Source of the DNA: Gaoshiqia hydrogeniformans
GTDB lineage: Bacteria > Bacteroidota > Bacteroidia > Bacteroidales > Prolixibacteraceae
NCBI RefSeq assembly: GCF_049347105.1
Contig: NZ_CP186334.1
Location: 3,720,001 to 3,784,000 of the forward strand
Length of the DNA: 64,000 bases
Direction: 5' to 3'
The notes under the pieces were generated by a model. The model did no database searches, had not been told where the DNA came from, and worked only from the letters and a program-made list of their open reading frames with translations. The translations under genes and the position numbers were made by a program. Within the stretch, counting starts at the first letter, position 1. Every line of letters starts with the position of its first letter. This document shows, one piece after another, positions 28,628 through 38,455 of the stretch.

Positions 28628-30217
28628 ATGATACCAATTAAAATTGTTTTTTTTCTTGCCTGCTTTGCCTGCCTGCATTTTGTAAGCTTTGGGCAGGGAT
28701 ATAAAAATCCGGTTATCCCGGGTTTTCATCCCGATCCAAGCGTTTGTAAAGTTGGCGATGACTTTTACCTGGTAACCAGCAGCTTTGAATATTTTCCCGG
28801 AGTGCCGGTCTTTCAAAGTAAAGACCTGGTCAATTGGAAGAAAATAGGGCACTGCCTGACACGCCCGTCACAAGTAAACCTGGACAAGACACGGCCTTCG
28901 GGTGGAATTTACGCGCCTACAATCCGATATCACGAGGGTGTTTTTTACATGATTACAACAAACGTTTCGAATAAAGGCAACTTCATTGTTCATACTAATG
29001 ACCCCGCCGGCGAATGGTCGGACCCGGTATGGTTGAAACAAAAAGGCATTGACCCTTCCTTGTATTTTGAAGGCGATAAATGTTACCTCACATCCAATCC
29101 CGCTAATTGCATTTACCTGTCTGAAATTAACCCGGTTACAGGCGAACAGCTATCCGAAAGCCGTGCTATCTGGACGGGTACCGGCGGGCGTTATCCCGAG
29201 GCTCCCCATATTTACAAGAAAGATGGTTGGTATTACTTGTTGATTTCCGAAGGGGGAACCGAGTACGGACATAAAGTGACCATTGCGCGCAGCAGGAATA
29301 TCGATGGGCCATACGAGTCCAATCCGGCAAATCCCATTCTGACCCACATGAATGTGAATGCGCAGAACAATCCAATTCAGGGTACAGGCCATGCCGACTT
29401 TGTTCAGGCCAATGATGGTTCGTGGTGGATGGTTTTTCTGGCTTTTCGTCCGCAATCGGGGCTTCACCACCTGTTGGGGCGAGAAACCTTTTTAGCCTCC
29501 GTGCGCTGGGATAAAAATGCGTGGCCGGTTATCAATGGCGATGGCACCATCAATTTGAATATGGATGTGCCCACTTTGCCGTTAAAGCCATTTGAAAAAG
29601 AGCCGTACAGCACCGATTTTAATGAAAACAAATTGGGCTTTGAGTGGAATTATCTAAGAAACCCCAATTCCGAAAACTATTCCTTGCAGGAAAGAAAGGG
29701 GTACCTACGTTTGAAAGCAACTTCCGTGTCGATTGATGATGTTGACTCTCCTACTTTTGTTGGGCGCCGGCAAGAGCACATCAACTTCACGGCTACAACG
29801 GCAGTGGATTTTCACGATGCCCGCAAGGGGGATGAGGCTGGTATGACGGTATTTATGAACAACACCGCGCATTACGACTTAATCATGAAGCAAGGCGAAG
29901 GGAAGAAGCGTGTCCTGGTGCTGCGTTACCGTTTGGGTGTGATGGATCATACCGAACGTGAGGTTGAGGTCCCCAATGGTGAGGTACATTTGCAGGTGAG
30001 CGGTAGCAGCGATTTCTATTCGTTCGCCTATTCGCTGGACGGCAGAAAATTTGAAAACCTCGGCAAAATGGACGTGCGATACATCAGTTCCGAAACTGCA
30101 GGTGGCTTTACCGGAATATATTTGGGACTGTTTGCAACTTCGGCCGGTAAAAGCTCAAAAGCCTGTGCCGATTTTGACAAGTTTGAGTATGTGCCTGGTG
30201 AGGCAGGCGAACAGTGA
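28628..30217 (+). CDS. GH43 alpha-arabinofuranosidase/beta-xylosidase
   Basis: This 529-residue secreted protein has a signal peptide of about 23 residues. The five-bladed propeller holds the GH43 triad: D36 in FHPDPS (base), D142 in GIDPSLYF (pKa modulator) and E191 in YPEAPHIY (acid). The C-terminal part (about 325-525) is a concanavalin-like sandwich typical of GH43_12-type enzymes (MTVFMNNTAHYDL, VSGSSDFYSFAYS). These remove arabinofuranose or xylose side groups, as in arabinosylated xyloglucan. It is the last gene of region 1 and is followed after 40 bases by a strong terminator. Confidence 0.9.
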   Translation: MIPIKIVFFLACFACLHFVSFGQGYKNPVIPGFHPDPSVCKVGDDFYLVTSSFEYFPGVPVFQSKDLVNWKKIGHCLTRPSQVNLDKTRPSGGIYAPTIRYHEGVFYMITTNVSNKGNFIVHTNDPAGEWSDPVWLKQKGIDPSLYFEGDKCYLTSNPANCIYLSEINPVTGEQLSESRAIWTGTGGRYPEAPHIYKKDGWYYLLISEGGTEYGHKVTIARSRNIDGPYESNPANPILTHMNVNAQNNPIQGTGHADFVQANDGSWWMVFLAFRPQSGLHHLLGRETFLASVRWDKNAWPVINGDGTINLNMDVPTLPLKPFEKEPYSTDFNENKLGFEWNYLRNPNSENYSLQERKGYLRLKATSVSIDDVDSPTFVGRRQEHINFTATTAVDFHDARKGDEAGMTVFMNNTAHYDLIMKQGEGKKRVLVLRYRLGVMDHTEREVEVPNGEVHLQVSGSSDFYSFAYSLDGRKFENLGKMDVRYISSETAGGFTGIYLGLFATSAGKSSKACADFDKFEYVPGEAGEQ

Positions 30218-30257
30218 ATCCGATTTCAGGGTATTTTGCCACCTCGCCGCAAAATAA

Positions 30258-30290
30258 AAAAGCGCTTAAATCTTTGATTTAGGCGCTTTT
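30258..30290 (+). terminator. Rho-independent terminator ending region 1
   Basis: A 15-base stem (30258-30272 with 30276-30290, AAAAGCGCTTAAATC against its complement with one G-T wobble) and a 3-base loop is followed by T-rich sequence (GCTGTTTTTGTTGTTTTTG). It lies 40 bases after the GH43 stop. Confidence 0.85.
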
Positions 30291-30471
30291 GCTGTTTTTG
30301 TTGTTTTTGAAGTGTGACTCAGCTGGGTTTGAACTTAATCTCGTTTCCATCTGATTTTCAATATTTTCCGAAGCGCTTATTTTGATAGGTTTCGATATAG
30401 TCTCGCTTGATAATCAATACATTACGATATGGATATACGTAAATCCTAACGAACTACCATTGTATTTAGAG

Positions 30472-30873
30472 ACAGATTCTAATTAACCGCTCCGTATTCA
30501 CGGTCAAACAGGATATCCGCCTGTTAAAGCCCAATATTATCCGTTAACGGGTCGATCATCTGGAATACTGTCTGCAAAAACACGGGACAAACGACTCGGA
30601 AATCGATTACGTCATCCCGCACGTTTCATCCATGGTTTTCTATGGCAAACTGACTGAAGAGATTGACACCAGGCCAGGGGAATTGACCTGGGCACTCATA
30701 AATGGTTCACCAACCTCACCGAGATCGGGAATATCGCTTCGGCTTCCATATTTGCCGCCCTGGATGAGCTGGCCAAATCCGGGCAACTGAAAGACGGTGA
30801 CCAGATTTTGCTGATGGTGCCTGAAAGCGGCCGGTTTTCGTATGGAACGGTACTGCTGGCGGTAGTTAGTTAA
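30472..30873 (+). pseudogene. Decayed 3-oxoacyl-ACP synthase III (FabH/DarB-like), C-terminal remnant
   Basis: Two + strand frames together spell the C-terminal part of a ketoacyl-ACP synthase III. In the first frame, INRSVFTVKQDIRLLKPNII is followed by a stop (TAA 30545-30547). The frame then continues with IDYVIPHVSSMVFYGKL, which holds the family's active-site His region. Near 30675-30690 the reading shifts frame and resumes as KWFTNLTEIGNIASAS, which contains the Asn of the catalytic GN motif, and GDQILLMVPESGRFSYG, ending at TAA 30871-30873. The N-terminal half with the active Cys is missing. The gene is dead by truncation, stop and frameshift. It has no functional tie to either flanking locus and marks an old insertion or rearrangement point. 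Confidence 0.8.
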
Positions 30874-31240
30874 ACCGTAAGCTTGCCCTGGTAACCGGGA
30901 TGAAGATCTCTCCACCCCCTTTTTATTCCAATTAAGAAAGTTCAGCTGATTTATTATGAGTTTTGAGTAGCTCTGGCAGACTGATTCGCCCGGAGAGACT
31001 GGGAAATAGTATCCTAAATCTTTTCAATCTGATAACTATTGTCAAGTCGACGATCTACGGCTATTCTATTCTACAAAAAGTATTAATAACTCATAAAATG
31101 TCATTTTAACACCTCAAAACGCATTTTGATAAAACAGCATTACAAGATTAGCAATATTCTTCACTTCACTTTCTTGAAAAATTTAATTAGAATTGAACAG
31201 CTGCAATTACAACTGAACACAAAATCCAATTATTATTCAA
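30874..31240. other. Non-coding spacer upstream of the sigma-factor gene
   Basis: This AT-rich stretch after the pseudogene has no convincing open frame or recognisable RNA. Only short palindromic pieces are seen (for example CAAAACGCATTTTG near 31118-31131), which could be operator-like but are too short to assign. Together with 30291-30471, which also looks empty, it completes the gap between the two loci. Confidence 0.5.
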
Positions 31241-31248
31241 TATCTTTG
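31241..31248 (+). promoter_or_regulatory. Candidate Bacteroidota -7 promoter element
   Basis: TATCTTTG matches the TAnnTTTG -7 consensus and lies 18 bases before the sigma-factor ATG. I find no clear TTTG -33 element at the expected distance, so the assignment is tentative. Confidence 0.4.
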
Positions 31249-31266
31249 CCGATTACATGAAACTTA

Positions 31267-31854
31267 ATGGAAAAGGTGAAAACAAATACTGAACTTCTGC
31301 TTCTGCTAAAAAAAGGCGACATGATCGCTTTTAATGCCATTTATAACAAGTATAGCTATAAATTACATGAATTTATACTCATGTATTTAAAGCAGGAAGA
31401 AGATGCAGAAGAAATTGTACAGGAAGTTTTTATAAAATTATGGAAATCACGAGATAAAATAGATGTTTATTCTTCTTTCGAGTCTTTTCTGTTTACCATT
31501 GCCTACAATGCCTCCATTAGTTTATTGCGTAAAAGGGTAAGTGAGAAAAAATCGAGGGAGTATTTAAAATCCTTACAGCAAATCGATACGACAGAACAGG
31601 TAATCGACGAAATCCAATTCAAAGAACTCGATCAGAAGGTACAGTCCTTATTGGAACAGTTAACCCCGCGTCAGAAAGAGATTTACCTTTTAAGCCGTGA
31701 GGAAGGCTTAACCCATAAAGAAATAGCCCAAAAATTAAATATTTCAGAAAGTACCGTAAATAATCACCTGGTCGCCACGTTAAAATATTTTAAATCCCAT
31801 ATAGATAGTAATCTGGTTATCAATATTTTGTATATCTGTTTATTTTTACAGTAA
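31267..31854 (+). CDS. ECF-type RNA polymerase sigma factor
   Basis: This 195-residue protein has the ECF two-domain layout. Region 2 lies at about 20-90 (AFNAIYNKYSYKLHEFIL, EDAEEIVQEVFIKLWK). Region 4 lies at about 135-185 (LTPRQKEIYLLSREEGLTHKEIA, with the helix-turn-helix NISESTVNNHL). It would direct RNA polymerase to the SusC/SusD operon when its FecR partner receives a signal from the receptor at 33233. The short hydrophobic tail (NILYICLFLQ) is unusual but seen in some family members. The gene stands alone after a candidate -7 box, and the FecR gene follows after 156 bases. Confidence 0.93.
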   Translation: MEKVKTNTELLLLLKKGDMIAFNAIYNKYSYKLHEFILMYLKQEEDAEEIVQEVFIKLWKSRDKIDVYSSFESFLFTIAYNASISLLRKRVSEKKSREYLKSLQQIDTTEQVIDEIQFKELDQKVQSLLEQLTPRQKEIYLLSREEGLTHKEIAQKLNISESTVNNHLVATLKYFKSHIDSNLVINILYICLFLQ

Positions 31855-32010
31855 AAAAAATCCTCATTTACTTAGTTATCTTTTTTCTGTTGTGCGTAAT
31901 ATAGTTGATTAAACGAGATTGAAAATTTCGCACACGCTTCATCGGTTTAATTCGAAATTAGTGTTGGAGTACCGCCTCTAAAACGGAGACGTCCACAATA
32001 AAAAGAAGTA

Positions 32011-33069
32011 ATGAAAAAAGAGTTACTCATAAAGTATTTAAAGAACAATTGCACCAACGATGAGTTTGATGAGATCGTCGGGTGGATTGAAACGGAAGCG
32101 TTGAAGAAAGACGCCAAAAGCTGGAGTTTTGACCAATGGACGAAGTTTAAACCCGATCTGAAAAAGAAAGATGAGTGTAAATTCAATGCATTGCTCTACA
32201 AAATCCACTACGAAATTAACCTTAAATACCGGAAAGACGAGGAGACCGGAGTCATCCGTTTTTCTAACGTTGCAAGGTGGCTGAGCCGGGCAGCAGCAAT
32301 TCTGTTTTTACCCTTATTAGGTGTTATACTTTATATGCTTTCGGATCACAACTTTCAGATGAATAAATACACTGACCTGGCAGTTGATTCACTTGAGATT
32401 ATTGCACCGGTAGGCTCACGAACAGTCGTGCAACTAACTGACGGAACGGAAATAAACCTGAATTACGGCAGTAAAATTAAATACCCCCGGAATTTCAGAA
32501 ATACACGTGAAGTTACCTTATCCGGTGAAGGATTTTTTGATGTCGCTCATCATCCCGATAAACCGTTTATTGTAAAAACAGGGAAATTGAATGTGAAGGC
32601 ATTAGGCACTAAATTTAATGTAAGCGCCTACCCTGATGATGACATGATTGAAACAACCCTGGTGGAAGGAAAGGTCGTAATTGAAAAAACAATTCAGGAA
32701 GGAACAAATCAATCCATTGGGACAATGCTTCCCGGACAGCACGTGGTTTATCATCTGAATTCAGGGAAAGTTACAACAACTAAGGGTAGTGTTGATAAAT
32801 ACGTCGCCTGGAAAGATGGCAGGTTGGTTTTTGATAACGAACCAATTACAGGAATGACCGGAAAACTTGGAAAAATGTTTAATATTGATTTTGAAGTCGC
32901 TGACAATGCAAAGGATTTTTCTTATACCGTTACTTTTTTTAATGATCCTCTTGAGCTTATACTTGATTTAATGACAGAAACTACTCCTATAACATACAAC
33001 GTTTTACCCAGAACGAGACAATCTGACGGAACACTCTCAAAACAAAAAATAAGAATAGAAAAGCGTTAA
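32011..33069 (+). CDS. FecR-type anti-sigma factor
   Basis: This 352-residue inner-membrane regulator has a cytoplasmic N-terminal sigma-binding region (about 1-85), one membrane span (about 90-112, AAAILFLPLLGVILYML), the periplasmic FecR domain (about 125-225; GSRTVVQLTDGTEINLNYGSKIKYP, ALGTKFNVSAYPDD) and a DUF4974 domain at the C-terminus (about 275-345; LVFDNEPITGMTGKLGKMFNIDF). It holds the adjacent ECF sigma factor inactive until the STN domain of the SusC-like receptor reports ligand binding. Confidence 0.93.
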   Translation: MKKELLIKYLKNNCTNDEFDEIVGWIETEALKKDAKSWSFDQWTKFKPDLKKKDECKFNALLYKIHYEINLKYRKDEETGVIRFSNVARWLSRAAAILFLPLLGVILYMLSDHNFQMNKYTDLAVDSLEIIAPVGSRTVVQLTDGTEINLNYGSKIKYPRNFRNTREVTLSGEGFFDVAHHPDKPFIVKTGKLNVKALGTKFNVSAYPDDDMIETTLVEGKVVIEKTIQEGTNQSIGTMLPGQHVVYHLNSGKVTTTKGSVDKYVAWKDGRLVFDNEPITGMTGKLGKMFNIDFEVADNAKDFSYTVTFFNDPLELILDLMTETTPITYNVLPRTRQSDGTLSKQKIRIEKR

Positions 33070-33141
33070 GATCTAACTTATAAAAATAACGATGCCTATG
33101 AAATAAAAAAATGAAGAAATACCTGATATAAATAAAACAAC

Positions 33142-33165
33142 AAGGAAGCGCGCGAACACTTCCTT
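33142..33165 (+). promoter_or_regulatory. Small hairpin in the SusC leader
   Basis: AAGGAAG (33142-33148) pairs with CTTCCTT (33159-33165) across a 10-base GC-rich loop, 67 bases before the SusC start. There is no T-run. It could affect leader stability or translation. Confidence 0.3.
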
Positions 33166-33232
33166 GAAAGTTAATAAAATTATTCCGGTATAACGGATCC
33201 CGGACAATTTCTAATCTTAACAAGACAAATGT

Positions 33233-36200
33233 ATGAAAAAAAATGATTGTTTTTTTCGGAAATGGTACATTCCCGAAATACAAAAAGTATTAAGAACAAT
33301 GAAACTAACAACCTTCTTATTATTCATTTCAGCAATTAGCGTGTTTGCCAATAAAACTTATTCGCAAACCAAGGTACTGAATCTTAACCTGAAAAATAGT
33401 ACTCTAAAAGAAGTGTTTCAAAGCATCGAGACTCAAAGCGGCTTTTATTTTATGTACAGCGAAAAGCTCGTAGATGTAGAACGTGAAGTATCAATTAATA
33501 TTAAGGACAAAAGAATCAACGAGGTTCTTGACGAATTATTTGCCGGGACCAATGTAAGCTACAAACTAAAAGACCGCTTTATTTTACTTACAACATCCGA
33601 GATTGTCGGAGATGAGTTATCGGTTCAGCAACCACACGCCATCTCAGGCAAAGTAACTGACTCGTCGGGTACAGCATTGCCAGGAGTAACCGTAGTGATA
33701 AAAGGCACCGCCTCTGGCACCATCACCGGGGCTGATGGAAGCTACTCGCTGATAAATGTCCCGGCAAACGCTATTTTACAGTTTTCTTTCATAGGAATGA
33801 AAACACAAGAAATACCGGTGGCGGGGGAAAGTACGATTTTTGTACGCATGATAGAAGAATCCATTGGTATTGATGAAGTCGTAGCCATTGGATATGGTAC
33901 GACAACAAAAAGGCAATTGATTTCTGCTGTTTCAACAATTGACACTGAAAAACTTCAAAATCTTCCTATTCCTACCCTGGGGGATGGTTTGGCCGGAAGG
34001 ACCGCCGGTATTATTGTAAATACACAAGGTGGAGGTCCGGGAAAGTCGCCAACAGTATCCATTCGTGGTGGCGGAACACCATTAGTGGTTATTGATGGGA
34101 TTGTCACTGATTACAATGATTTTAAGAATATCAATCCGAACGATATTGAAAATTTCAGTGTATTGAAAGATGCACAGGCAACAGCGATCTATGGGGCACG
34201 TGCCGGTGATGGTATTTTACTGATCACGACCAAGCGGGGAAAGGCAGATCGGTTAAGCGTTAAATATGATTATTCCTATACCTTTACCGAACCCACACAG
34301 TTACCTGAAAAATTAGGATCCTATGATCGGGCCTTAATTATTAATCAAGCGCTGGCCAACGACGGACAGCCTGCTTATTACAGCGATGAAGTTCTACAGA
34401 AATTTAAAGATCAAACAGATCCTTATAATTATCCAAACACTGATTGGCAGAAGTTAACACTTAAGGATTATGCCCCTGAACAACGACATAATCTTGCCAT
34501 AACCGGAGGTAGCGAAAAGACACAATTTTACACCTCCGTTTCATTTTATGACCAGGGAACCTTATATAAGTTTAATACCAACTGGTTGAAACGCTATACT
34601 TACCGGATGACTGTTTCCAATCACCTCGATAAGATTGGTCTTAAAACGGTAGCCAGTATTTATGGTACGATCCAGAAAGAACGTTACCCATGGTCGCAAT
34701 ACTCCAGTGGATACTGGCAAACCTGGGGACATATTCAGAACAGTCCTCCGATGGATCTGGCATATACTGATTTGGGATTGTATTCAGGAAAAGGTGACCA
34801 TCCCATCGTTGAGATTGATCCGCAATCGGGGTATATGTTGCCGGAGTCACGTAATGTGAACGGAATGTTGAATTTTGAATGGTCTGTACCATTCGTGGAA
34901 GGATTGAAAATTAAATCAATCAGCACATACCGGTTAAACGACTGGAGAGAAAAGGCATGGATGGCTACTGCCCCGCAATATGCGCTTGGAAGTACCAATC
35001 CGTCCCCGACTAACCCATCTCAGCTCCGAAAAAGTTCAACAACGGGATATGCCTATACCCTTCAGAATTTAGTCGATTATCAACGTACCTTCCTGGAAAA
35101 ACATAGTTTGTCGTTTACTTTTGGTTATGAACAAAGTTATTCGTTTAGTGATAATTTCTGGGCTTCACGTGAGGGCTATGCCTTACCGGTTGACCAATTT
35201 ATCGCGGGCCCAACGGATAATCTGAAAAACGGCGCAACGGAAAGTGAAGAAGGAAGAGCCGGTTATATGGGACGACTGGGGTATTCTTTTAAGAACAAAT
35301 ATTTTATTGAGGGAAGTTTGCGACACGACGGCAGCGATTGGTTTCCAAAAGATAACAGGTGGGGAACATTCTATGCCGGTTCTGCTGGTTGGCTTATTTC
35401 AGATGAGGGATTCATGCAGAACCTGAACGAACGGAATATCATTAACTCTCTAAAACTTCGGGGATCCTATGGGATGATTGGTCAAATAGGAGGGATATCC
35501 CGTTTTCAGTACTTAACGGGATATAATCTCGTTGAGCGGGCTTATGTTGTTGACGGCACCTGGAAACAGGGATTCACGGAGGGGCCATTGGTAAGTCCGG
35601 ATATTTCATGGTATTCCATCAATTCATCCAACATCGGGGTCGATTTTGCTTCTCTCAATTCCATGTTATCAGGGTCTGTTGATTACTTTTACAACCGGAC
35701 TACCGGTTATTTGGCAAGCCCATCGGATGTTGGCTATACCGATCCTCTGGGAATTGCTCTTCCTACTGTAAAATCAGAAGGGGCTTTTCGCCGGGCTGGT
35801 TTTGAGTTTAGTTTAAATTACAAAAACAGGATTAATGAACTTACCTATCAGGTAGGGGTCAATTACACTTATTTTGATCAACTCTGGGAGAATAACCCGA
35901 ATGAAGACCTGGCCACTTTAAAGAATCCGGCAGCGCGTACGACACACCAAACAGGTTATTGGGGAACAGCTTATATCAACCAGGGATATTATACCAGTTC
36001 CGAAGATGTGATGAACAGCCCTCGCCGTTTAGGATCTGTTGATTTGGTTCCCGGAGATATTAAATATAAAGATGTGGATGGCAACGGGATTCTGGATGGA
36101 TCTGATTTTGTCCGCACCGGGAAAAACAGTTTTCCACGGGCCAACTATGGCTTCAACATCGATTTGCACTACCGGGGGTGGTTTATGAATACGCTGATTC

Positions 36201-36622
36201 AGGGGAGCAGTAAAAGAGATATGTATTTGGGAGATGTTTTAAGGAACCAGAGCTCTCAGTCGAGTTATGTATATCCGTTTCAATTGGATTACTGGACGCC
36301 GGAAAATACCAATGCCTTATACCCAAGATTATTGAGCAACAGTTCTGTTAACGGGAACAATAATGCAGTAACGTCCGATTTCTGGTTATTGAGCACGGGG
36401 TACGTGCGATTGAAAACCTTGCAGGTAGGTTACGACTTTAAGAACATGCTGAAAAGAAATATGCCCTTTATATCAGATTGTTCCCTGGTGTTTACCGGAA
36501 CTAACCTGTTGACCTTTTCCAAGGCCAATAAATATTACATCGATCCGGAAAACGGGAGTACGAATAATTACGATTATCCTGTTATGCGTGCTTATTCCTT
36601 TAGTATAATCGTTGGATTTTAA
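33233..36622 (+). CDS. susC: SusC-like TonB-dependent receptor with STN signalling domain
   Basis: This 1129-residue outer-membrane protein has a long positively charged leader and signal peptide (about 1-45, ending KTYSQ). The STN domain spans about 46-125 (LKEVFQSIETQSGFYFMYSEKL), a carboxypeptidase-regulatory-like domain about 133-205 (GKVTDSSGTALPGVTVVIKG), the plug about 220-335 (VAIGYGTTTKRQL, VSIRGGGTPLVVIDG, ATAIYGARAGDGILLITTKRG) and a 22-strand barrel reaches the terminal aromatic residue (SFSIIVGF). It imports oligosaccharides with TonB energy and, through STN, signals to the FecR protein encoded just upstream. It pairs with the SusD 20 bases downstream. Confidence 0.97.
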   Translation: MKKNDCFFRKWYIPEIQKVLRTMKLTTFLLFISAISVFANKTYSQTKVLNLNLKNSTLKEVFQSIETQSGFYFMYSEKLVDVEREVSINIKDKRINEVLDELFAGTNVSYKLKDRFILLTTSEIVGDELSVQQPHAISGKVTDSSGTALPGVTVVIKGTASGTITGADGSYSLINVPANAILQFSFIGMKTQEIPVAGESTIFVRMIEESIGIDEVVAIGYGTTTKRQLISAVSTIDTEKLQNLPIPTLGDGLAGRTAGIIVNTQGGGPGKSPTVSIRGGGTPLVVIDGIVTDYNDFKNINPNDIENFSVLKDAQATAIYGARAGDGILLITTKRGKADRLSVKYDYSYTFTEPTQLPEKLGSYDRALIINQALANDGQPAYYSDEVLQKFKDQTDPYNYPNTDWQKLTLKDYAPEQRHNLAITGGSEKTQFYTSVSFYDQGTLYKFNTNWLKRYTYRMTVSNHLDKIGLKTVASIYGTIQKERYPWSQYSSGYWQTWGHIQNSPPMDLAYTDLGLYSGKGDHPIVEIDPQSGYMLPESRNVNGMLNFEWSVPFVEGLKIKSISTYRLNDWREKAWMATAPQYALGSTNPSPTNPSQLRKSSTTGYAYTLQNLVDYQRTFLEKHSLSFTFGYEQSYSFSDNFWASREGYALPVDQFIAGPTDNLKNGATESEEGRAGYMGRLGYSFKNKYFIEGSLRHDGSDWFPKDNRWGTFYAGSAGWLISDEGFMQNLNERNIINSLKLRGSYGMIGQIGGISRFQYLTGYNLVERAYVVDGTWKQGFTEGPLVSPDISWYSINSSNIGVDFASLNSMLSGSVDYFYNRTTGYLASPSDVGYTDPLGIALPTVKSEGAFRRAGFEFSLNYKNRINELTYQVGVNYTYFDQLWENNPNEDLATLKNPAARTTHQTGYWGTAYINQGYYTSSEDVMNSPRRLGSVDLVPGDIKYKDVDGNGILDGSDFVRTGKNSFPRANYGFNIDLHYRGWFMNTLIQGSSKRDMYLGDVLRNQSSQSSYVYPFQLDYWTPENTNALYPRLLSNSSVNGNNNAVTSDFWLLSTGYVRLKTLQVGYDFKNMLKRNMPFISDCSLVFTGTNLLTFSKANKYYIDPENGSTNNYDYPVMRAYSFSIIVGF

Positions 36623-36642
36623 TTTTTTAAAATGATCATGAT

Positions 36643-38421
36643 ATGAAAAGATATATTATATTATCACTGACTGCCGTGGCTATGTTGTTTGTGACATCAT
36701 GTGAAGATGTAATGGATACGAAGCCATATGATAAGTTTGATGAAGCAACTGTTTGGGGATCCAAAGCAACTGCTGAAGCATTTATTAACAGTACCTACAA
36801 CTCCATTGTTAAGGGAATGTATGCAAGCTTTGTTGGTATCGAAGCATGGACAAACAACAGTGTACATGGGAACGGGACCAGTTTTACCAGGGAACTCATC
36901 ACGCGGGATGACGATTTTGGTTTTAACCAGTTCCAGCGTATCCGTACCTGTAATTTGATTATTGAGAAGGTAAATGAATCAACTGTCCTGAACGACAATG
37001 AAAAGACAGCTTTAATTGCTGAAGGCAAATTTTTACGTTCCATGATATATTTTTGGTTGGCTAAACGCTTTGGAAAAGTTGTCTGGGTTGATCGGGTACT
37101 TGGAATTGAAGATCCCGATTTCAAACTACCTACAACGCCCGATGTTGCCACTACCTATGCGAAAATTATTGCTGATATTGACGATGCCATAGCAGGACTT
37201 CCGGCTGAAGCGCCTACAGGTAGGGCAAGTAAATATGCCGCTGCTGCATTGAAAAGTGAAATTTGTTTACAGGCTGCCGCTTATACCGGTAATTCTGCAT
37301 ACTACCAGCAAGCCATTGATGCCGCGGATCTGGTTATCAATAGCGGAAAATATGAAATGGAAACGGATTATGAGGGAATGTTCAACGAACAGAAACCCTA
37401 TTCTAAAGAAATCATACTGGGAGTTTATACCACCAAAGATGTTACTAACTGTGACCATGTTGGAGAGCTTCAAAACGTAGTTCCGAACACCAACAACGAC
37501 AGGGTGCGGGCCAGCGGAGGAAGCCCCTACTTTAATGTGGATAAGATTTTCGAAGCCTGGCTATGGTGGTCACCTTCCCAAAATCTGGTTGATAATTACC
37601 TTGTTATTGATCAGGTTACCGGACAAGCCATCCCCTGGGATGAATCATCTCAATTCTTAGCCAGTGTAAACAAAACTCCTGGTTCGGGTTCAGTAAAAGA
37701 AGAGGGTGAAGTAACTGATAACAGCCGTGTAAACGAATTGATGTATCAGAATAGAGATAAACGTTTCTATGGCACAATTGTCTATGATTCGTGTACCTGG
37801 TTCAACGAGACGGTTACACTTTGTGTGAAAGGTAATTTGTATCGTTTGGTGAATGGTGGGCTCGGGCCTCACGTGGGGGTGACCAACTATTACTGGAGAA
37901 AAGGCGTTTACAACGTAACTCCGCGGGTATTTTATGGTATTCCAACTGATTACCACTGGGTCATTTTTCGTCTAGGGAAGGTTTATCTGAACAAAGCAGA
38001 AGCACTGCTACGTCAGGAAAAGGTTTTGGAAGCCGTTAACGCCTTAAACGTTACCCGGACTGTACATGGCGATCTGCCGGAATCAACAGCAAGTACGCTA
38101 TCCGACGCCTGGGCAGACTATATACGGGAGCGTAGGGTTGATCTTGCCCAGGAGGGGGATTATTACTGGTCATTACTGCGATGGGGAAAATATGGTGGCG
38201 ATGCCAATGCAGGTAGGTTGCCAGGTACCAAAATAGCAGCATTGGAGGAAGCTCCAGCCTACGTGGAAATCAGCAAAAACCGGAAGAACTACTATATTGC
38301 CAAAGTGACTCATAGTCAGAACGATGTGCGGGTATTTGATGAAACGAGAAGATATTTGCTTCCGATTCCTCAAGGACAGATCAATCGAAACGAAAATCTG
38401 GTACAAAATCCGGGATGGTAA
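36643..38421 (+). CDS. susD: SusD/RagB-family glycan-binding lipoprotein
   Basis: This 592-residue outer-membrane lipoprotein has the lipobox VTSC with Cys20. The N-terminal segment is typical for the family (YDKFDEATVWGSKATAEAFINSTYN), with TPR-like helices through the middle (LIAEGKFLRSMIYFWLAKRFG, AAALKSEICLQAAAY). The C-terminal SusD block contains RLGKVYLNKAEALLR, DYIRERRVDLAQEGDYYW and LLPIPQGQINRN, followed by a terminal NPGW. It forms the lid of the SusC transporter and delivers glycans to it. The domain gives no direct hint of the sugar bound. Confidence 0.97.
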   Translation: MKRYIILSLTAVAMLFVTSCEDVMDTKPYDKFDEATVWGSKATAEAFINSTYNSIVKGMYASFVGIEAWTNNSVHGNGTSFTRELITRDDDFGFNQFQRIRTCNLIIEKVNESTVLNDNEKTALIAEGKFLRSMIYFWLAKRFGKVVWVDRVLGIEDPDFKLPTTPDVATTYAKIIADIDDAIAGLPAEAPTGRASKYAAAALKSEICLQAAAYTGNSAYYQQAIDAADLVINSGKYEMETDYEGMFNEQKPYSKEIILGVYTTKDVTNCDHVGELQNVVPNTNNDRVRASGGSPYFNVDKIFEAWLWWSPSQNLVDNYLVIDQVTGQAIPWDESSQFLASVNKTPGSGSVKEEGEVTDNSRVNELMYQNRDKRFYGTIVYDSCTWFNETVTLCVKGNLYRLVNGGLGPHVGVTNYYWRKGVYNVTPRVFYGIPTDYHWVIFRLGKVYLNKAEALLRQEKVLEAVNALNVTRTVHGDLPESTASTLSDAWADYIRERRVDLAQEGDYYWSLLRWGKYGGDANAGRLPGTKIAALEEAPAYVEISKNRKNYYIAKVTHSQNDVRVFDETRRYLLPIPQGQINRNENLVQNPGW

Positions 38422-38455
38422 TTCATGTAACTATAAATCAACAAAAAATTGCAAG

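Noticed and set aside
30640..30915. Minus-strand open frame of 91 codons
   Set aside because: It is the shadow of the KAS III remnant on the + strand and has no family-like sequence.
38324..38455. Longer N-terminus for the SusE-position lipoprotein
   Set aside because: It overlaps the end of susD and would bury the lipoprotein signal.
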